Of a stretch of DNA of 64,000 nucleotides, positions 54,117 to 61,835 are shown in pieces. The translations under genes and the position numbers were made by a program. This DNA comes from JACKAF01 sp041391485 (GTDB lineage: Bacteria; Bdellovibrionota; FAC87; UBA2466; JACKAF01). Position 1 is the stretch's first letter; each line of letters begins with the position of its first letter. The notes under the pieces are model-generated. The model saw nothing but the letters and a program-made list of their open reading frames with translations, made no database searches and was not told where the DNA came from. Location: contig JAWKNY010000005.1 of assembly GCA_041391485.1 (NCBI GenBank), forward strand, positions 1 to 64,000. The letters are read 5' to 3'.

Positions 54117-55169
54117 ATGATCGATCTAAGTAAATTCGCCGAAGAAATCAAAAAGCTTGAGAGCGCCCTCAACGAGGCCAAGACGATTCTACTCACCGCT
54201 CCCGGTGTCGCCGACGGAGATTCCATTGGCGCGCAACTGGCGCTGCGGCGAATGCTGAAAAACAGCTACCCCAAAACAGAGGTACGCATCGTCAACGATG
54301 AGCCGTTGCAGGATCGCTATCTTTTCTTGCCCGATATTCAATACGTCGAAACGCCCGAAACCTATTGGGCGTCGAATCCAGTCGGTAATTTTGATTTGGG
54401 TATTATTGTCGACGGCGGCGTGGATCGCGCGGGTCGCGTGCGTGAGATCTACGAGAAGTGCACCAAGACGGCGTTTATTGATCACCACATTGTGAGTGTG
54501 CAATTCAGCTACGACATTCGCATCGTCGAACCCACGGCCTGCTCCACGACGGAGCTTGTGTACCACCTCTCCCAATTGCCGGCCTTTGCCACGCCGCTAA
54601 GCAAGGAGTTCTGCCAGCAGGTGTACCTGGGCCTGATTTTTGATACGGGTTTTTTCCGCCACTCCAGCACCACGCCGGAAGCGATGGAACTGGGGGCGAA
54701 GCTTCTGCGAACGGGTTTTGATTTCACCCGCGTCGGCGAGCGCGGGATGCTGGAACGCACGTTTAACAGTTTGAAGCTCCTTTCCTACACACTGGCTCGG
54801 GCACAGCTTCGGTCCGAGGGGAAAATCATCTGGTCCACGGTGACCCAAGATACCTTACGTTCCTTCAAAGCGACGGATGACGATAGAGAAGGGATTATCG
54901 ATCACCTGTTTCTCACCCACGGCATAGAAGTCGCTGTGCTGTTCTACGAAATGCCCGAAAGCAAGACCCGCCTCTCTTTCCGGTCCCAGGGGGCCATTGA
55001 CGTGGCTCGATTCGCCCGCAGTCTGACCGAGCACGGGGGCGGGCATGAGAAGGCCTCTGGCGCGATGCTTGACATTCCTATGTCAGAAGCGGTGGAGTGG
55101 GTGTTGGAACGGCTCGAAGCGGCATTTGAATCGGGCCAGTTCAACGCATCCAAAAAGAAGAAGAGGTAG
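54117..55169 (+). CDS. nrnA: DHH family phosphoesterase (NrnA-like oligoribonuclease/pAp phosphatase)
   Basis: 350 residues. Asp motifs ADGDSIGAQLAL, IVDGGVDRAG, the DHH in FIDHHIVSVQF and IFDTGFFRHSST, then the DHHA1 motif GGGHEKASGAM. NrnA-type enzymes degrade nano-RNA, pGpG or pAp. Ends four bases before panD, so one operon. The pairing with a diguanylate cyclase nearby may be coincidental. Confidence 0.88.
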   Translation: MIDLSKFAEEIKKLESALNEAKTILLTAPGVADGDSIGAQLALRRMLKNSYPKTEVRIVNDEPLQDRYLFLPDIQYVETPETYWASNPVGNFDLGIIVDGGVDRAGRVREIYEKCTKTAFIDHHIVSVQFSYDIRIVEPTACSTTELVYHLSQLPAFATPLSKEFCQQVYLGLIFDTGFFRHSSTTPEAMELGAKLLRTGFDFTRVGERGMLERTFNSLKLLSYTLARAQLRSEGKIIWSTVTQDTLRSFKATDDDREGIIDHLFLTHGIEVAVLFYEMPESKTRLSFRSQGAIDVARFARSLTEHGGGHEKASGAMLDIPMSEAVEWVLERLEAAFESGQFNASKKKKR

Positions 55170-55173
55170 TCGG

Positions 55174-55542
55174 GTGCTAGTCGAAGTACTTAAGTGCAAA
55201 ATTCACCGGATCTCGGTGACGGACGCGGATCTGCATTACGAAGGCAGCATCAGCTTGGGCCGGGAATATATGGAGTGCGCCCAGCTACGCGCGTACGAAA
55301 AGGTCGATATTTACAATATCTCCAATGGTGAAAGATTTTCTACCTATGTGATCCCTGGAAATCCCGGGCAGGTCTGCTTAAACGGAGCGGCGGCCTGGAA
55401 GGTACGCGTAGGTGATAAGATCATTATTGCCTCCTACGCTTGGATAGAGCGGGAGGCGATGGAGGATCACCACCCCAGGGTTGTCCTCATCGGGGAAGGC
55501 AATCAGGTGAAGTCAGTCTCTGACGCGAGCATGACCTCATAA
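55174..55542 (+). CDS. panD: Aspartate 1-decarboxylase
   Basis: 122 residues from GTG 55174 with GAGG upstream. Pyruvoyl enzyme: self-cleavage site G24-S25 in HYEGSIS, then catalytic Lys9 in LKCKIHR and Tyr/Arg in YVIPGNPGQVCLNGAAA. Makes beta-alanine for pantothenate and CoA. Follows nrnA by 4 bp. Full length. Confidence 0.95.
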   Translation: MLVEVLKCKIHRISVTDADLHYEGSISLGREYMECAQLRAYEKVDIYNISNGERFSTYVIPGNPGQVCLNGAAAWKVRVGDKIIIASYAWIEREAMEDHHPRVVLIGEGNQVKSVSDASMTS

Positions 55543-55649
55543 CCAGGGGTGTCACATCAGGCCTGCTGTAGCGTCTTTATAGGCGTGAGGCGGCAAGGTG
55601 AAAGCCCTTCGGGGGCGGTAAAAGAGTTAATGGGTAACGGGGGAAGCGC

Positions 55650-56153
55650 ATGAACTGGCGCCTGGTAATGGCAATGCTGTTGGGCCTCTCGGGTACGCTC
55701 CACGCGACGGAAGTGGCCACACCTTTCAAAGCGAAGCGGCTCGAATTCAACGCCAAGAGCGAGCTGAACATTTACAAAGACCCCTCCATGTTTCTTCCGG
55801 AGCTCGCCGAGATTCACGCCGATCCTCTTTCGGGCTGGGAAAGCCTGCAAGAAAACACGCCGCTACTGACCACGGTAGAAGGCCCTGTCTGTCTCATTCA
55901 GTGGGCCGCCGTGACCCCTTTTAAGAATTTTGGTCTGGTCTCGTACCTGTACCAGCTCGCGGACTCCCGGCTGAAGTCGCCGGTGACCGCTGCGACTTTT
56001 GGGGAGTCAGCGCCGCTGATCGTTCCCGTGCAGCTGTGCGGTGGGAGTGCGTACTCCCATTCGTTCGGGTTTGTTTTGCAACAGGATTTGGAAGCCGTTC
56101 AGCATGCCCGAGTGGGCACCGGCTTGCCGCCTACCGTAAACGATATGCCCTAA
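55650..56153 (+). CDS. Secreted protein, unknown
   Basis: 167 residues, signal peptide MNWRLVMAMLLGLSGTLHA. Mature part FKAKRLEFNAKSELNIY, LSGWESLQENTPLLTTVEGP, CLIQWAAVTPFKNFG has mixed beta character with two Cys (VCLIQW, LCGGSAY). No domain recognised. Ends 4 bp inside the converging diguanylate cyclase gene. The 107 bp back to panD show nothing notable. Confidence 0.55.
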   Translation: MNWRLVMAMLLGLSGTLHATEVATPFKAKRLEFNAKSELNIYKDPSMFLPELAEIHADPLSGWESLQENTPLLTTVEGPVCLIQWAAVTPFKNFGLVSYLYQLADSRLKSPVTAATFGESAPLIVPVQLCGGSAYSHSFGFVLQQDLEAVQHARVGTGLPPTVNDMP

Positions 56154-57061
56154 GCGGCCTCGCGGGTGACGGTGCGGTTTCTGCCACCTTGTTTGGCGGC
56201 GTAGAGGCACTCGTCAGCCGTTCGAATAAAATCTTCAATCGTTTCAAAGTTGCCGTTCTCAAACGTCGCTACACCCAAACTGATCGTGATGAAGATGTTT
56301 TCATTGCGGTAGGTGACAGGCTGCTTTTCGACGTTCAAACGCACGCGTTCGGCGATTTGCATCGCTACGGTCGCGTCCACGTTACGCAGGATGATGGCGA
56401 ACTCTTCGCCGCCGTAACGGCACGCGATGTTCTCAAGACGCAGGCTCTTGTGCAGGTATTGCCCGATTTGCTTCAGGACCAGGTCTCCCGCTATATGACC
56501 GTGGGTGTCGTTGATCTTCTTGAAGTGATCGACGTCAATCATCATCAAGCTGAGGGGGGTCTTGTTGCGTTTTGAGAAACTGAATTCTTTGGAGAGAACG
56601 TCCACAAAATACTTTTTGTTGTAGAGCTGGGTTAAGCCGTCGATGTTGGCGGCCCTGAAAAGGTTCTGCTGGTAGGACTGATCCACGCTGTCCTGATAGC
56701 AAAATTTAAAGTACAAGCGGGTCCCGATCAAAATCTTGTCGCCGTCCAGTAGGACCTGTTCCTGAACCTTTTTTCCGTTTACAAAAATGCCGTTGGTGCT
56801 GCCGACGTCGCGGATCACGAGGTCTGTGCCATTGCGCCAGATGATCTCCGCGTGGTTGCGGGAGACATGGGGATCGTCTAGCGGAATTTGACACGAAGGG
56901 TCTCGCCCCAACTTAACGTTCCGCCCTTTGAGGTTGTACATCTGGCCGGTTTCGCGCCCTGAAATCTGGATGAGATACGGTTCATAGGTGCTGCCGTTAT
57001 CATCTAAACGGACCTTTTCCGTTACGACGATCGTCCGGTCGCGATTTTCATTGTCCGACAC
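56150..57061 (-). CDS. dgcB: FHA-GGDEF diguanylate cyclase (DgcB-like)
   Basis: 303 residues. FHA domain (about 25-115: NVKLGRDPSCQIPLDDPHVS then RNHAEI and DVGSTNGIFVNG) binds phosphothreonine peptides; GGDEF domain (about 140-295) has active-site RYGGEEF and MMIDVDHFKKIND, so it should make cyclic di-GMP. The inhibitory RxxD site reads RLEN, so feedback control may be weak. The N-terminal DRTIVVTEKV, with Thr residues, could be a self-ligand for FHA. Same order as Bdellovibrio DgcB, which is needed for prey invasion. Confidence 0.9.
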   Translation of the reverse strand: MSDNENRDRTIVVTEKVRLDDNGSTYEPYLIQISGRETGQMYNLKGRNVKLGRDPSCQIPLDDPHVSRNHAEIIWRNGTDLVIRDVGSTNGIFVNGKKVQEQVLLDGDKILIGTRLYFKFCYQDSVDQSYQQNLFRAANIDGLTQLYNKKYFVDVLSKEFSFSKRNKTPLSLMMIDVDHFKKINDTHGHIAGDLVLKQIGQYLHKSLRLENIACRYGGEEFAIILRNVDATVAMQIAERVRLNVEKQPVTYRNENIFITISLGVATFENGNFETIEDFIRTADECLYAAKQGGRNRTVTREAA

Positions 57062-57151
57062 TGGGGCTCCTTTCCCGCGCAGGGAATGAGGGTCTTCCTA
57101 ATGCTTATCGACAGAATCCCAAGCATCTTTAGGGGTTAGGGATGCTCTGCG

Positions 57152-57188
57152 TTGGATTAAATAGCCTGTGATTCCCTAGAATTATATT
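57152..57188 (+). promoter_or_regulatory. Candidate promoter for khpA-sdhCAB
   Basis: TTGGAT (57152-57157) and either TAGAAT (57177-57182, 19-bp spacing) or TATATT (57183-57188). About 120 nt of leader follow to khpA. The spacing is long for the first choice, so confidence is low. The rest of the 244-bp gap holds only a possible 19-residue ORF. Confidence 0.3.
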
Positions 57189-57305
57189 GCGTGGTGCCGG
57201 ACGCTATGGCACTTTTAGCCTACGATTTAGAGCTGAACCCCGGGAAGCCAAAAAAGCCCAAGTAGCTGATGTTGAGCTCGCCCGGACCTTGCGCGGAGTG
57301 ATTAC

Positions 57306-57557
57306 ATGGCGGCTGACGAACCCACATTGTTGGAACTTCTTGAGGTCATGATTAAGGCGCTTGTCGATATTCCTGAGGAAGTGAGACTCAACGAAATCAA
57401 AGGCGAGCAAACTACTGTTTTTGAACTCGTCGTTGCTAAGGGAGACCTTGGCAAGGTCATTGGGAAGCAGGGCAAGACCGCCAAAGCTCTGCGGACTATT
57501 CTCACCGCCGCATCCACCAAGCTCCGTAAGCGTTCGGTGCTTGAAATTATCGAGTAG
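57306..57557 (+). CDS. khpA: KH-domain RNA-binding protein KhpA
   Basis: 83 residues, the normal length for KhpA/YlqC. Single KH domain with the GxxG loop in GKVIGKQGKTAKALRT. KhpA pairs with KhpB to bind RNA and affects cell size in Gram-positives. Usually found near rpsP and rimM; here it precedes the sdh operon by 4 bp instead. Confidence 0.93.
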   Translation: MAADEPTLLELLEVMIKALVDIPEEVRLNEIKGEQTTVFELVVAKGDLGKVIGKQGKTAKALRTILTAASTKLRKRSVLEIIE

Positions 57558-57561
57558 GTCA

Positions 57562-58224
57562 ATGGCGTCATATTTTTCTTCTTCGATTGGGCGCAAGCAT
57601 ATTGTCGCATTTACGGGCCTGGGACTTTGTGGCTTTTTGGTCACCCATCTGGCGGCCAATCTGCTGATTCCCTTCAATCCGCAAGCGTTCAATACGTACA
57701 GTTACAATTTGCTTCATAACCCGTTCATCTACGTAGCCGAAACGGGTTTGCTGCTGCTTTTCCTGGTCCATATTTTTTTGGCCTTGTGGCTGAACTTGGA
57801 AAACCGCGCGGCGAGAGCCCACCGCTACGTCGTCAAGCGGCGCACCGGTCGAGGCACCACCCTGGCCTCCTCGACGATGGTGGTGACTGGTCTCATCACG
57901 CTGGTCTTTCTTGTTCTGCACATCATGAATCTTAAATTCGGCGCTGAGTACACCGTCACCTATGACGGCGTCGAAATGCGCGACCTGCACCGACTCGTGT
58001 TGGAATATTTTTCCAGCCTTCCCAATGTGGTTTGGTACATCGTGGCCCATGTGGCGCTGGCCCTTCATACTTGCCACGGCTTTCAGTCGGCCTTTCAGTC
58101 CTTGGGATTTAATCACCCGCGTTACGCCAAGTGTGTGGATGCGGTCGGGAAACTGTACGCTGTTACGATCGCCGGTGGGTTTGCGTTCATTGCTATATGG
58201 GCGTACGTGCAGGGAGGCGCGTGA
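57562..58224 (+). CDS. sdhC: Succinate dehydrogenase/fumarate reductase cytochrome b subunit
   Basis: 220 residues from ATG 57562, four bases after khpA; a longer ORF start in khpA is rejected. Five TM helices with His in RKHIVAFTGLG, LVTHLAANL, LVHIFLALW, VLHIMNL and VAHVALALHTCHGFQSA; four of these likely ligate two b haems. Type B (b558-like) subunit, so no separate SdhD. Ends in TGATG overlap with sdhA. Confidence 0.93.
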   Translation: MASYFSSSIGRKHIVAFTGLGLCGFLVTHLAANLLIPFNPQAFNTYSYNLLHNPFIYVAETGLLLLFLVHIFLALWLNLENRAARAHRYVVKRRTGRGTTLASSTMVVTGLITLVFLVLHIMNLKFGAEYTVTYDGVEMRDLHRLVLEYFSSLPNVVWYIVAHVALALHTCHGFQSAFQSLGFNHPRYAKCVDAVGKLYAVTIAGGFAFIAIWAYVQGGA

Positions 58225-60137
58225 TGTCAGACAGACTTAATTCCCATGTCCCCTCGGGAGATATTCGACAGAAGTGGGAGCAACACAAGTTTGATCTGAA
58301 ACTTGTGAACCGCCAACAAACGCAAGTTCACCGTACTCGTGGTGGGGACCGGACTGCGGGTGGCTCGGCTGCCGCGTCGCTTGCCGAACTTGGTTACAAC
58401 GTACTCTCTTTTTGCATCCAGGATTCTCCGCGCCGGGCGCATTCCATTGCGGCACAGGGCGGGATCAACGCTGCGAAGAACTACCCCAATGACGGGGATT
58501 CCGTTTGGCGGCTTTTTTACGACACCGTAAAAGGTGGGGATTACCGTTCGCGCGAGGCCAACGTCTACCGGTTGGCCCAGGTTTCGGCCAACATCATTGA
58601 TCAATGTACCGCCCAGGGCGTGCCCTTTGCGCGGGAGTATGGCGGGTATCTCGCCAACCGTTCGTTCGGTGGAGCGCAGGTTTCGCGCACGTTCTACGCC
58701 CGAGGGCAAACCGGCCAGCAGCTCTTGCTGGGTGCTTATTCTGCGATGATGAAGGAAGTCGATCGCGGTAAGATCAAAATGTTTTCACGCCGTGAAATGG
58801 TGGAGCTTGTCATCATTGACGGAAAAGCCCGCGGTGTCGTGATGCGCAACCTGGTAACGGGCGAACTAGAGCGCTACGCGGGAGACGCGGTTCTTTTGTG
58901 CACGGGCGGCTATGGAAACGTGTACTACCTTTCCACCAACGCGATGGCCTCCAATTGTTCGGCGGCCTGGCGTGCGCACCGACAGGGGGCCTTTTTCGCG
59001 AACCCTTGCTTCACGCAGATTCATCCCACGTGCATTCCAGTTTCGGGGCACTACCAATCGAAACTGACTTTGATGTCGGAGTCCTTGCGAAATGATGGGC
59101 GGGTCTGGGTTCCCAAGAAGCAGGGCGACACCCGCGCCCCCGAGGACATCCCGCAGGACGAACGTGACTATTACTTGGAGCGGAAGTACCCCTCCTTTGG
59201 AAACTTGGTTCCCCGTGACGTCGCTTCCCGTAACGCCAAACTGGTTTGTGATGAAGGGCGAGGGGTAGGGCAGAGTAAGCTCGCGGTGTATCTTGATTTC
59301 AAAGACGCCATCCAGCGTGACGGGCGCGATACCATCGAAGCCAAGTACGGCAACCTTTTTGAAATGTATAACCGCATCACGGACGAAGATCCTTATGTTT
59401 CGCCGATGCGGATCTACCCAGCAGTCCATTACACGATGGGCGGTCTTTGGGTGGACTACAATTTGATGAGCACCATTCCGGGCCTCTTTGTCCTCGGCGA
59501 AGCCAATTTTTCCGATCATGGGGCAAACCGCTTGGGCGCCTCGGCACTCATGCAAGGTCTGGCCGATGGGTATTTCGTCATTCCGTACACGCTCGGCGGT
59601 TATCTGGCGGGTAACAAACTCGGCAAGGTAGCAGTAGAGAATGAGGCTTTTGCGGCGGCTTCCAACCGCGCGCAGGAGCGCATCGACAAGTTTTTTGCGG
59701 CTAAGGGAAGTAAGACCGTCGATCACTTCCACAAAGAGCTGGGCCGTATCATGTGGGATTACGTCGGAATGGCACGCAACGAAGAGGGACTCAAGACAGC
59801 GTTGACCGAGATCCCAAAATTGCGCGAGGCCTTCTGGAGTGACCTGCGTGTTCCGGGTGAGGCGACCAACTTCAACCCCGAGCTAGAGAAAGCTGGGCGC
59901 GTTGCCGACTTCCTTGAACTCGGCGAGTTGATGGCCAAAGACGCCTTGGAGCGCAAAGAGTCTTGCGGTGGGCACTTTCGTGAAGAATCCCAGACCGAGG
60001 AAAACGAGGCGAAGCGCGACGACGCCAACTTCAGTCACGCGGCCGCCTGGGAATTCAAAGGCGTGGGACAGTTCGAGCTTCACAAAGAGCATCTGGAATT
60101 TGAAAACGTGAAGTTGACTCAGCGGAGCTACAAGTAA
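58224..60137 (+). CDS. sdhA: Succinate dehydrogenase/fumarate reductase flavoprotein subunit (compensating indels)
   Basis: 637 residues from ATG 58224. Covalent-FAD His in RAHSIAAQGGINAA, IHPTCIPVSG and DHGANRLGASALMQG are intact. Residues 30-45 do not fit the family: bases 58311-58356, read one base on, give KRKFTVLVVGTGL joined to AGGSAAASLAEL, the expected Rossmann GxGxxG. So an extra base (or two missing) near 58311 and one missing G near 58356 cancel out but erase the FAD-binding motif. Probably read errors; otherwise the enzyme would be dead. Oxidises succinate or reduces fumarate. Confidence 0.93.
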   Translation: MSDRLNSHVPSGDIRQKWEQHKFDLKLVNRQQTQVHRTRGGDRTAGGSAAASLAELGYNVLSFCIQDSPRRAHSIAAQGGINAAKNYPNDGDSVWRLFYDTVKGGDYRSREANVYRLAQVSANIIDQCTAQGVPFAREYGGYLANRSFGGAQVSRTFYARGQTGQQLLLGAYSAMMKEVDRGKIKMFSRREMVELVIIDGKARGVVMRNLVTGELERYAGDAVLLCTGGYGNVYYLSTNAMASNCSAAWRAHRQGAFFANPCFTQIHPTCIPVSGHYQSKLTLMSESLRNDGRVWVPKKQGDTRAPEDIPQDERDYYLERKYPSFGNLVPRDVASRNAKLVCDEGRGVGQSKLAVYLDFKDAIQRDGRDTIEAKYGNLFEMYNRITDEDPYVSPMRIYPAVHYTMGGLWVDYNLMSTIPGLFVLGEANFSDHGANRLGASALMQGLADGYFVIPYTLGGYLAGNKLGKVAVENEAFAAASNRAQERIDKFFAAKGSKTVDHFHKELGRIMWDYVGMARNEEGLKTALTEIPKLREAFWSDLRVPGEATNFNPELEKAGRVADFLELGELMAKDALERKESCGGHFREESQTEENEAKRDDANFSHAAAWEFKGVGQFELHKEHLEFENVKLTQRSYK

Positions 60138-60147
60138 GGGGCCAAGA

Positions 60148-60903
60148 ATGAAGCTGCACCTGAAGATTTGGAGACAGAAGAACACGAAGACACCGGGCAA
60201 GATTGTGTCTTACGAGCTGAATGACGTGTCGCCTGACATGTCCTTTCTCGAAATGCTCGACGTACTCAACGAGCAGCTGGTTTCAAAGGGCGAGGACCCC
60301 GTGGCTTTTGATCACGACTGCCGTGAAGGTATTTGCGGCATGTGCTCGCTCATGATCAATGGCCAAGCGCACGGGCCAGAAGCCCTCACAACCACTTGTC
60401 AGCTCCACATGCGCAAGTTTAAAGACGGCGATACGATCGTCATTGAACCGTTTAGAGCGCGTGCTTTTCCTGTCGTGAAGGATTTGGCGGTGAATCGTTC
60501 CGCCTTCGATCGCGTGATTCAGGCCGGTGGCTACGTTTCCGTGAACACGGGCAATGCCCAAGACGCCAATGCGATCCCCATTCCTAAAGAAAACGCCGAT
60601 CTGGCAATGGATGCCGCTGCTTGTATTGGGTGCGGGGCTTGTGTGGCGGCTTGTCCGAACGCCGCCGCGATGCTTTTTGTCTCCGCCAAGATGTCGCAAC
60701 TTGCCTTGCTCCCGCAAGGCCAACCCGAGCGGGAACGCCGCGCTCTGCGGATGGTCGATCAGATGGATAAGGAAGGCTTTGGCAATTGCACCAATCACTA
60801 CGAGTGCATGGCTTCCTGCCCTAAGGGCATCGATGTAGAGAACATCGCGCGCATGAACCGGGAGTACGGTTTTGCGGTCGTGAAGACCCGCTCCAAGCCC
60901 TAA
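60148..60903 (+). CDS. sdhB: Succinate dehydrogenase/fumarate reductase iron-sulfur subunit
   Basis: 251 residues. N-terminal [2Fe-2S] cysteines in CREGICGMCSL plus TTCQLH; C-terminal CIGCGACVAACPNA and CMASCPKG bind [4Fe-4S] and [3Fe-4S] clusters. Passes electrons from SdhA to the haems of SdhC. 10 bp after sdhA; completes the three-subunit complex. Confidence 0.95.
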   Translation: MKLHLKIWRQKNTKTPGKIVSYELNDVSPDMSFLEMLDVLNEQLVSKGEDPVAFDHDCREGICGMCSLMINGQAHGPEALTTTCQLHMRKFKDGDTIVIEPFRARAFPVVKDLAVNRSAFDRVIQAGGYVSVNTGNAQDANAIPIPKENADLAMDAAACIGCGACVAACPNAAAMLFVSAKMSQLALLPQGQPERERRALRMVDQMDKEGFGNCTNHYECMASCPKGIDVENIARMNREYGFAVVKTRSKP

Positions 60904-61040
60904 ACTGGGGCCCCCCTTTCTCAGTCAAAAAGACAAGTATTTTAGGACATTGTCCAAGAAAAGAGCCGCACGTGTGCGCCGCACCGAACGCCTTTGGCTG
61001 TTGCGCGTGGTGATCACTTTTTCACCGTGGTACGAAGCGG

Positions 61041-61835
61041 TTGGTGACTCTGAAAATCTCAAATAATGCGGCGACTCGGTCGCTCATTTGGCTACTCCTG
61101 TTGTCACAGCTTCTAAGCGTGGATGCGTGGGCGGTCGGTGATCGAAACAGTCGCAATTGTCGACGTAAATTCTCCGACACAGCCATCGGCTCATTGTTCA
61201 AATGGGTTAGGCGTCCTAAATTGCGGCGCGGTCAGGGTGAAAAACTGGATCCGCGCGTGCGCTTTTGGAGAAACGCAGCCGGGGCGTCCATCATCGGAAT
61301 GGTCGTCGTTTTGGGCACGTTGATTTACGTTGTCTCACCTGGACCGGAGGAAGCAAAAAAAGAACCCGAACCCGTGGCGGAGGTTCCGCTACCGGATTTG
61401 CAGGAAGAAATCCGCCTTTCCGAAGGGGTAAACCGGAGCGAAGAAGAGCTGCAAGCTCGACTCGATCGTTTGGATGACTGGTTTTCCGCAGAATCGGGTG
61501 AGGCCGGTTTTTTCAGTACCGATTCGGTGGATCCCGAAGAGGACGGGCGGTTCACCGTACCGAACCCCTTAGCCGACAAGAATCCCCTTTTCCCAAAAAA
61601 ATTACACCTCATCGACTATCAGTTTCCGCTTGTCGCTGAAACACCGCCCGACGAGTTGCGCTTGGAATTTATTCTCACACTGGCTCCCGACGGGACGGTG
61701 TCCAAAATAGAAATTCGCAAGAGTTGCGGCGTCGAGCGACTCGACAAAGCCTTCATCAAAGCGGTGGAAAAGTGGCGGTTTACCGCCCCCGGGGCGGAAG
61801 TCCAATTGGAAGCCATGGAGCATGTTTTTTTATGA
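61041..61835 (+). CDS. TonB-C/AgmX-like membrane-anchored protein
   Basis: 264 residues, TTG start (GTG 61044 is also possible; neither has a clear ribosome-binding site). One strong hydrophobic helix near residues 12-28 and a TM helix at about 82-98 (ASIIGMVVVLGTLIYVV), then an acidic/Pro linker (EEAKKEPEPVAEVPLPDL) and a C-terminal domain of about 60 residues (LRLEFILTLAPDGTVSKIEI, CGVERLDKAFIKAVEKWRF) resembling TonB-C/AgmX-PglI. It spans the inner membrane and reaches the periplasm. Coupled to the next gene by ATGA. Confidence 0.6.
   Translation: MVTLKISNNAATRSLIWLLLLSQLLSVDAWAVGDRNSRNCRRKFSDTAIGSLFKWVRRPKLRRGQGEKLDPRVRFWRNAAGASIIGMVVVLGTLIYVVSPGPEEAKKEPEPVAEVPLPDLQEEIRLSEGVNRSEEELQARLDRLDDWFSAESGEAGFFSTDSVDPEEDGRFTVPNPLADKNPLFPKKLHLIDYQFPLVAETPPDELRLEFILTLAPDGTVSKIEIRKSCGVERLDKAFIKAVEKWRFTAPGAEVQLEAMEHVFL

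Noticed and set aside
57206..57265. 19-residue ORF (MALLAYDLELNPGKPKKPK) upstream of khpA
   Set aside because: No ribosome-binding site and no similarity I can name; I considered an rpsP tail because of its position but cannot show it.
58866..59732. 288-residue minus-strand ORF inside sdhA
   Set aside because: Antisense to conserved sdhA motifs; no signal or domain.
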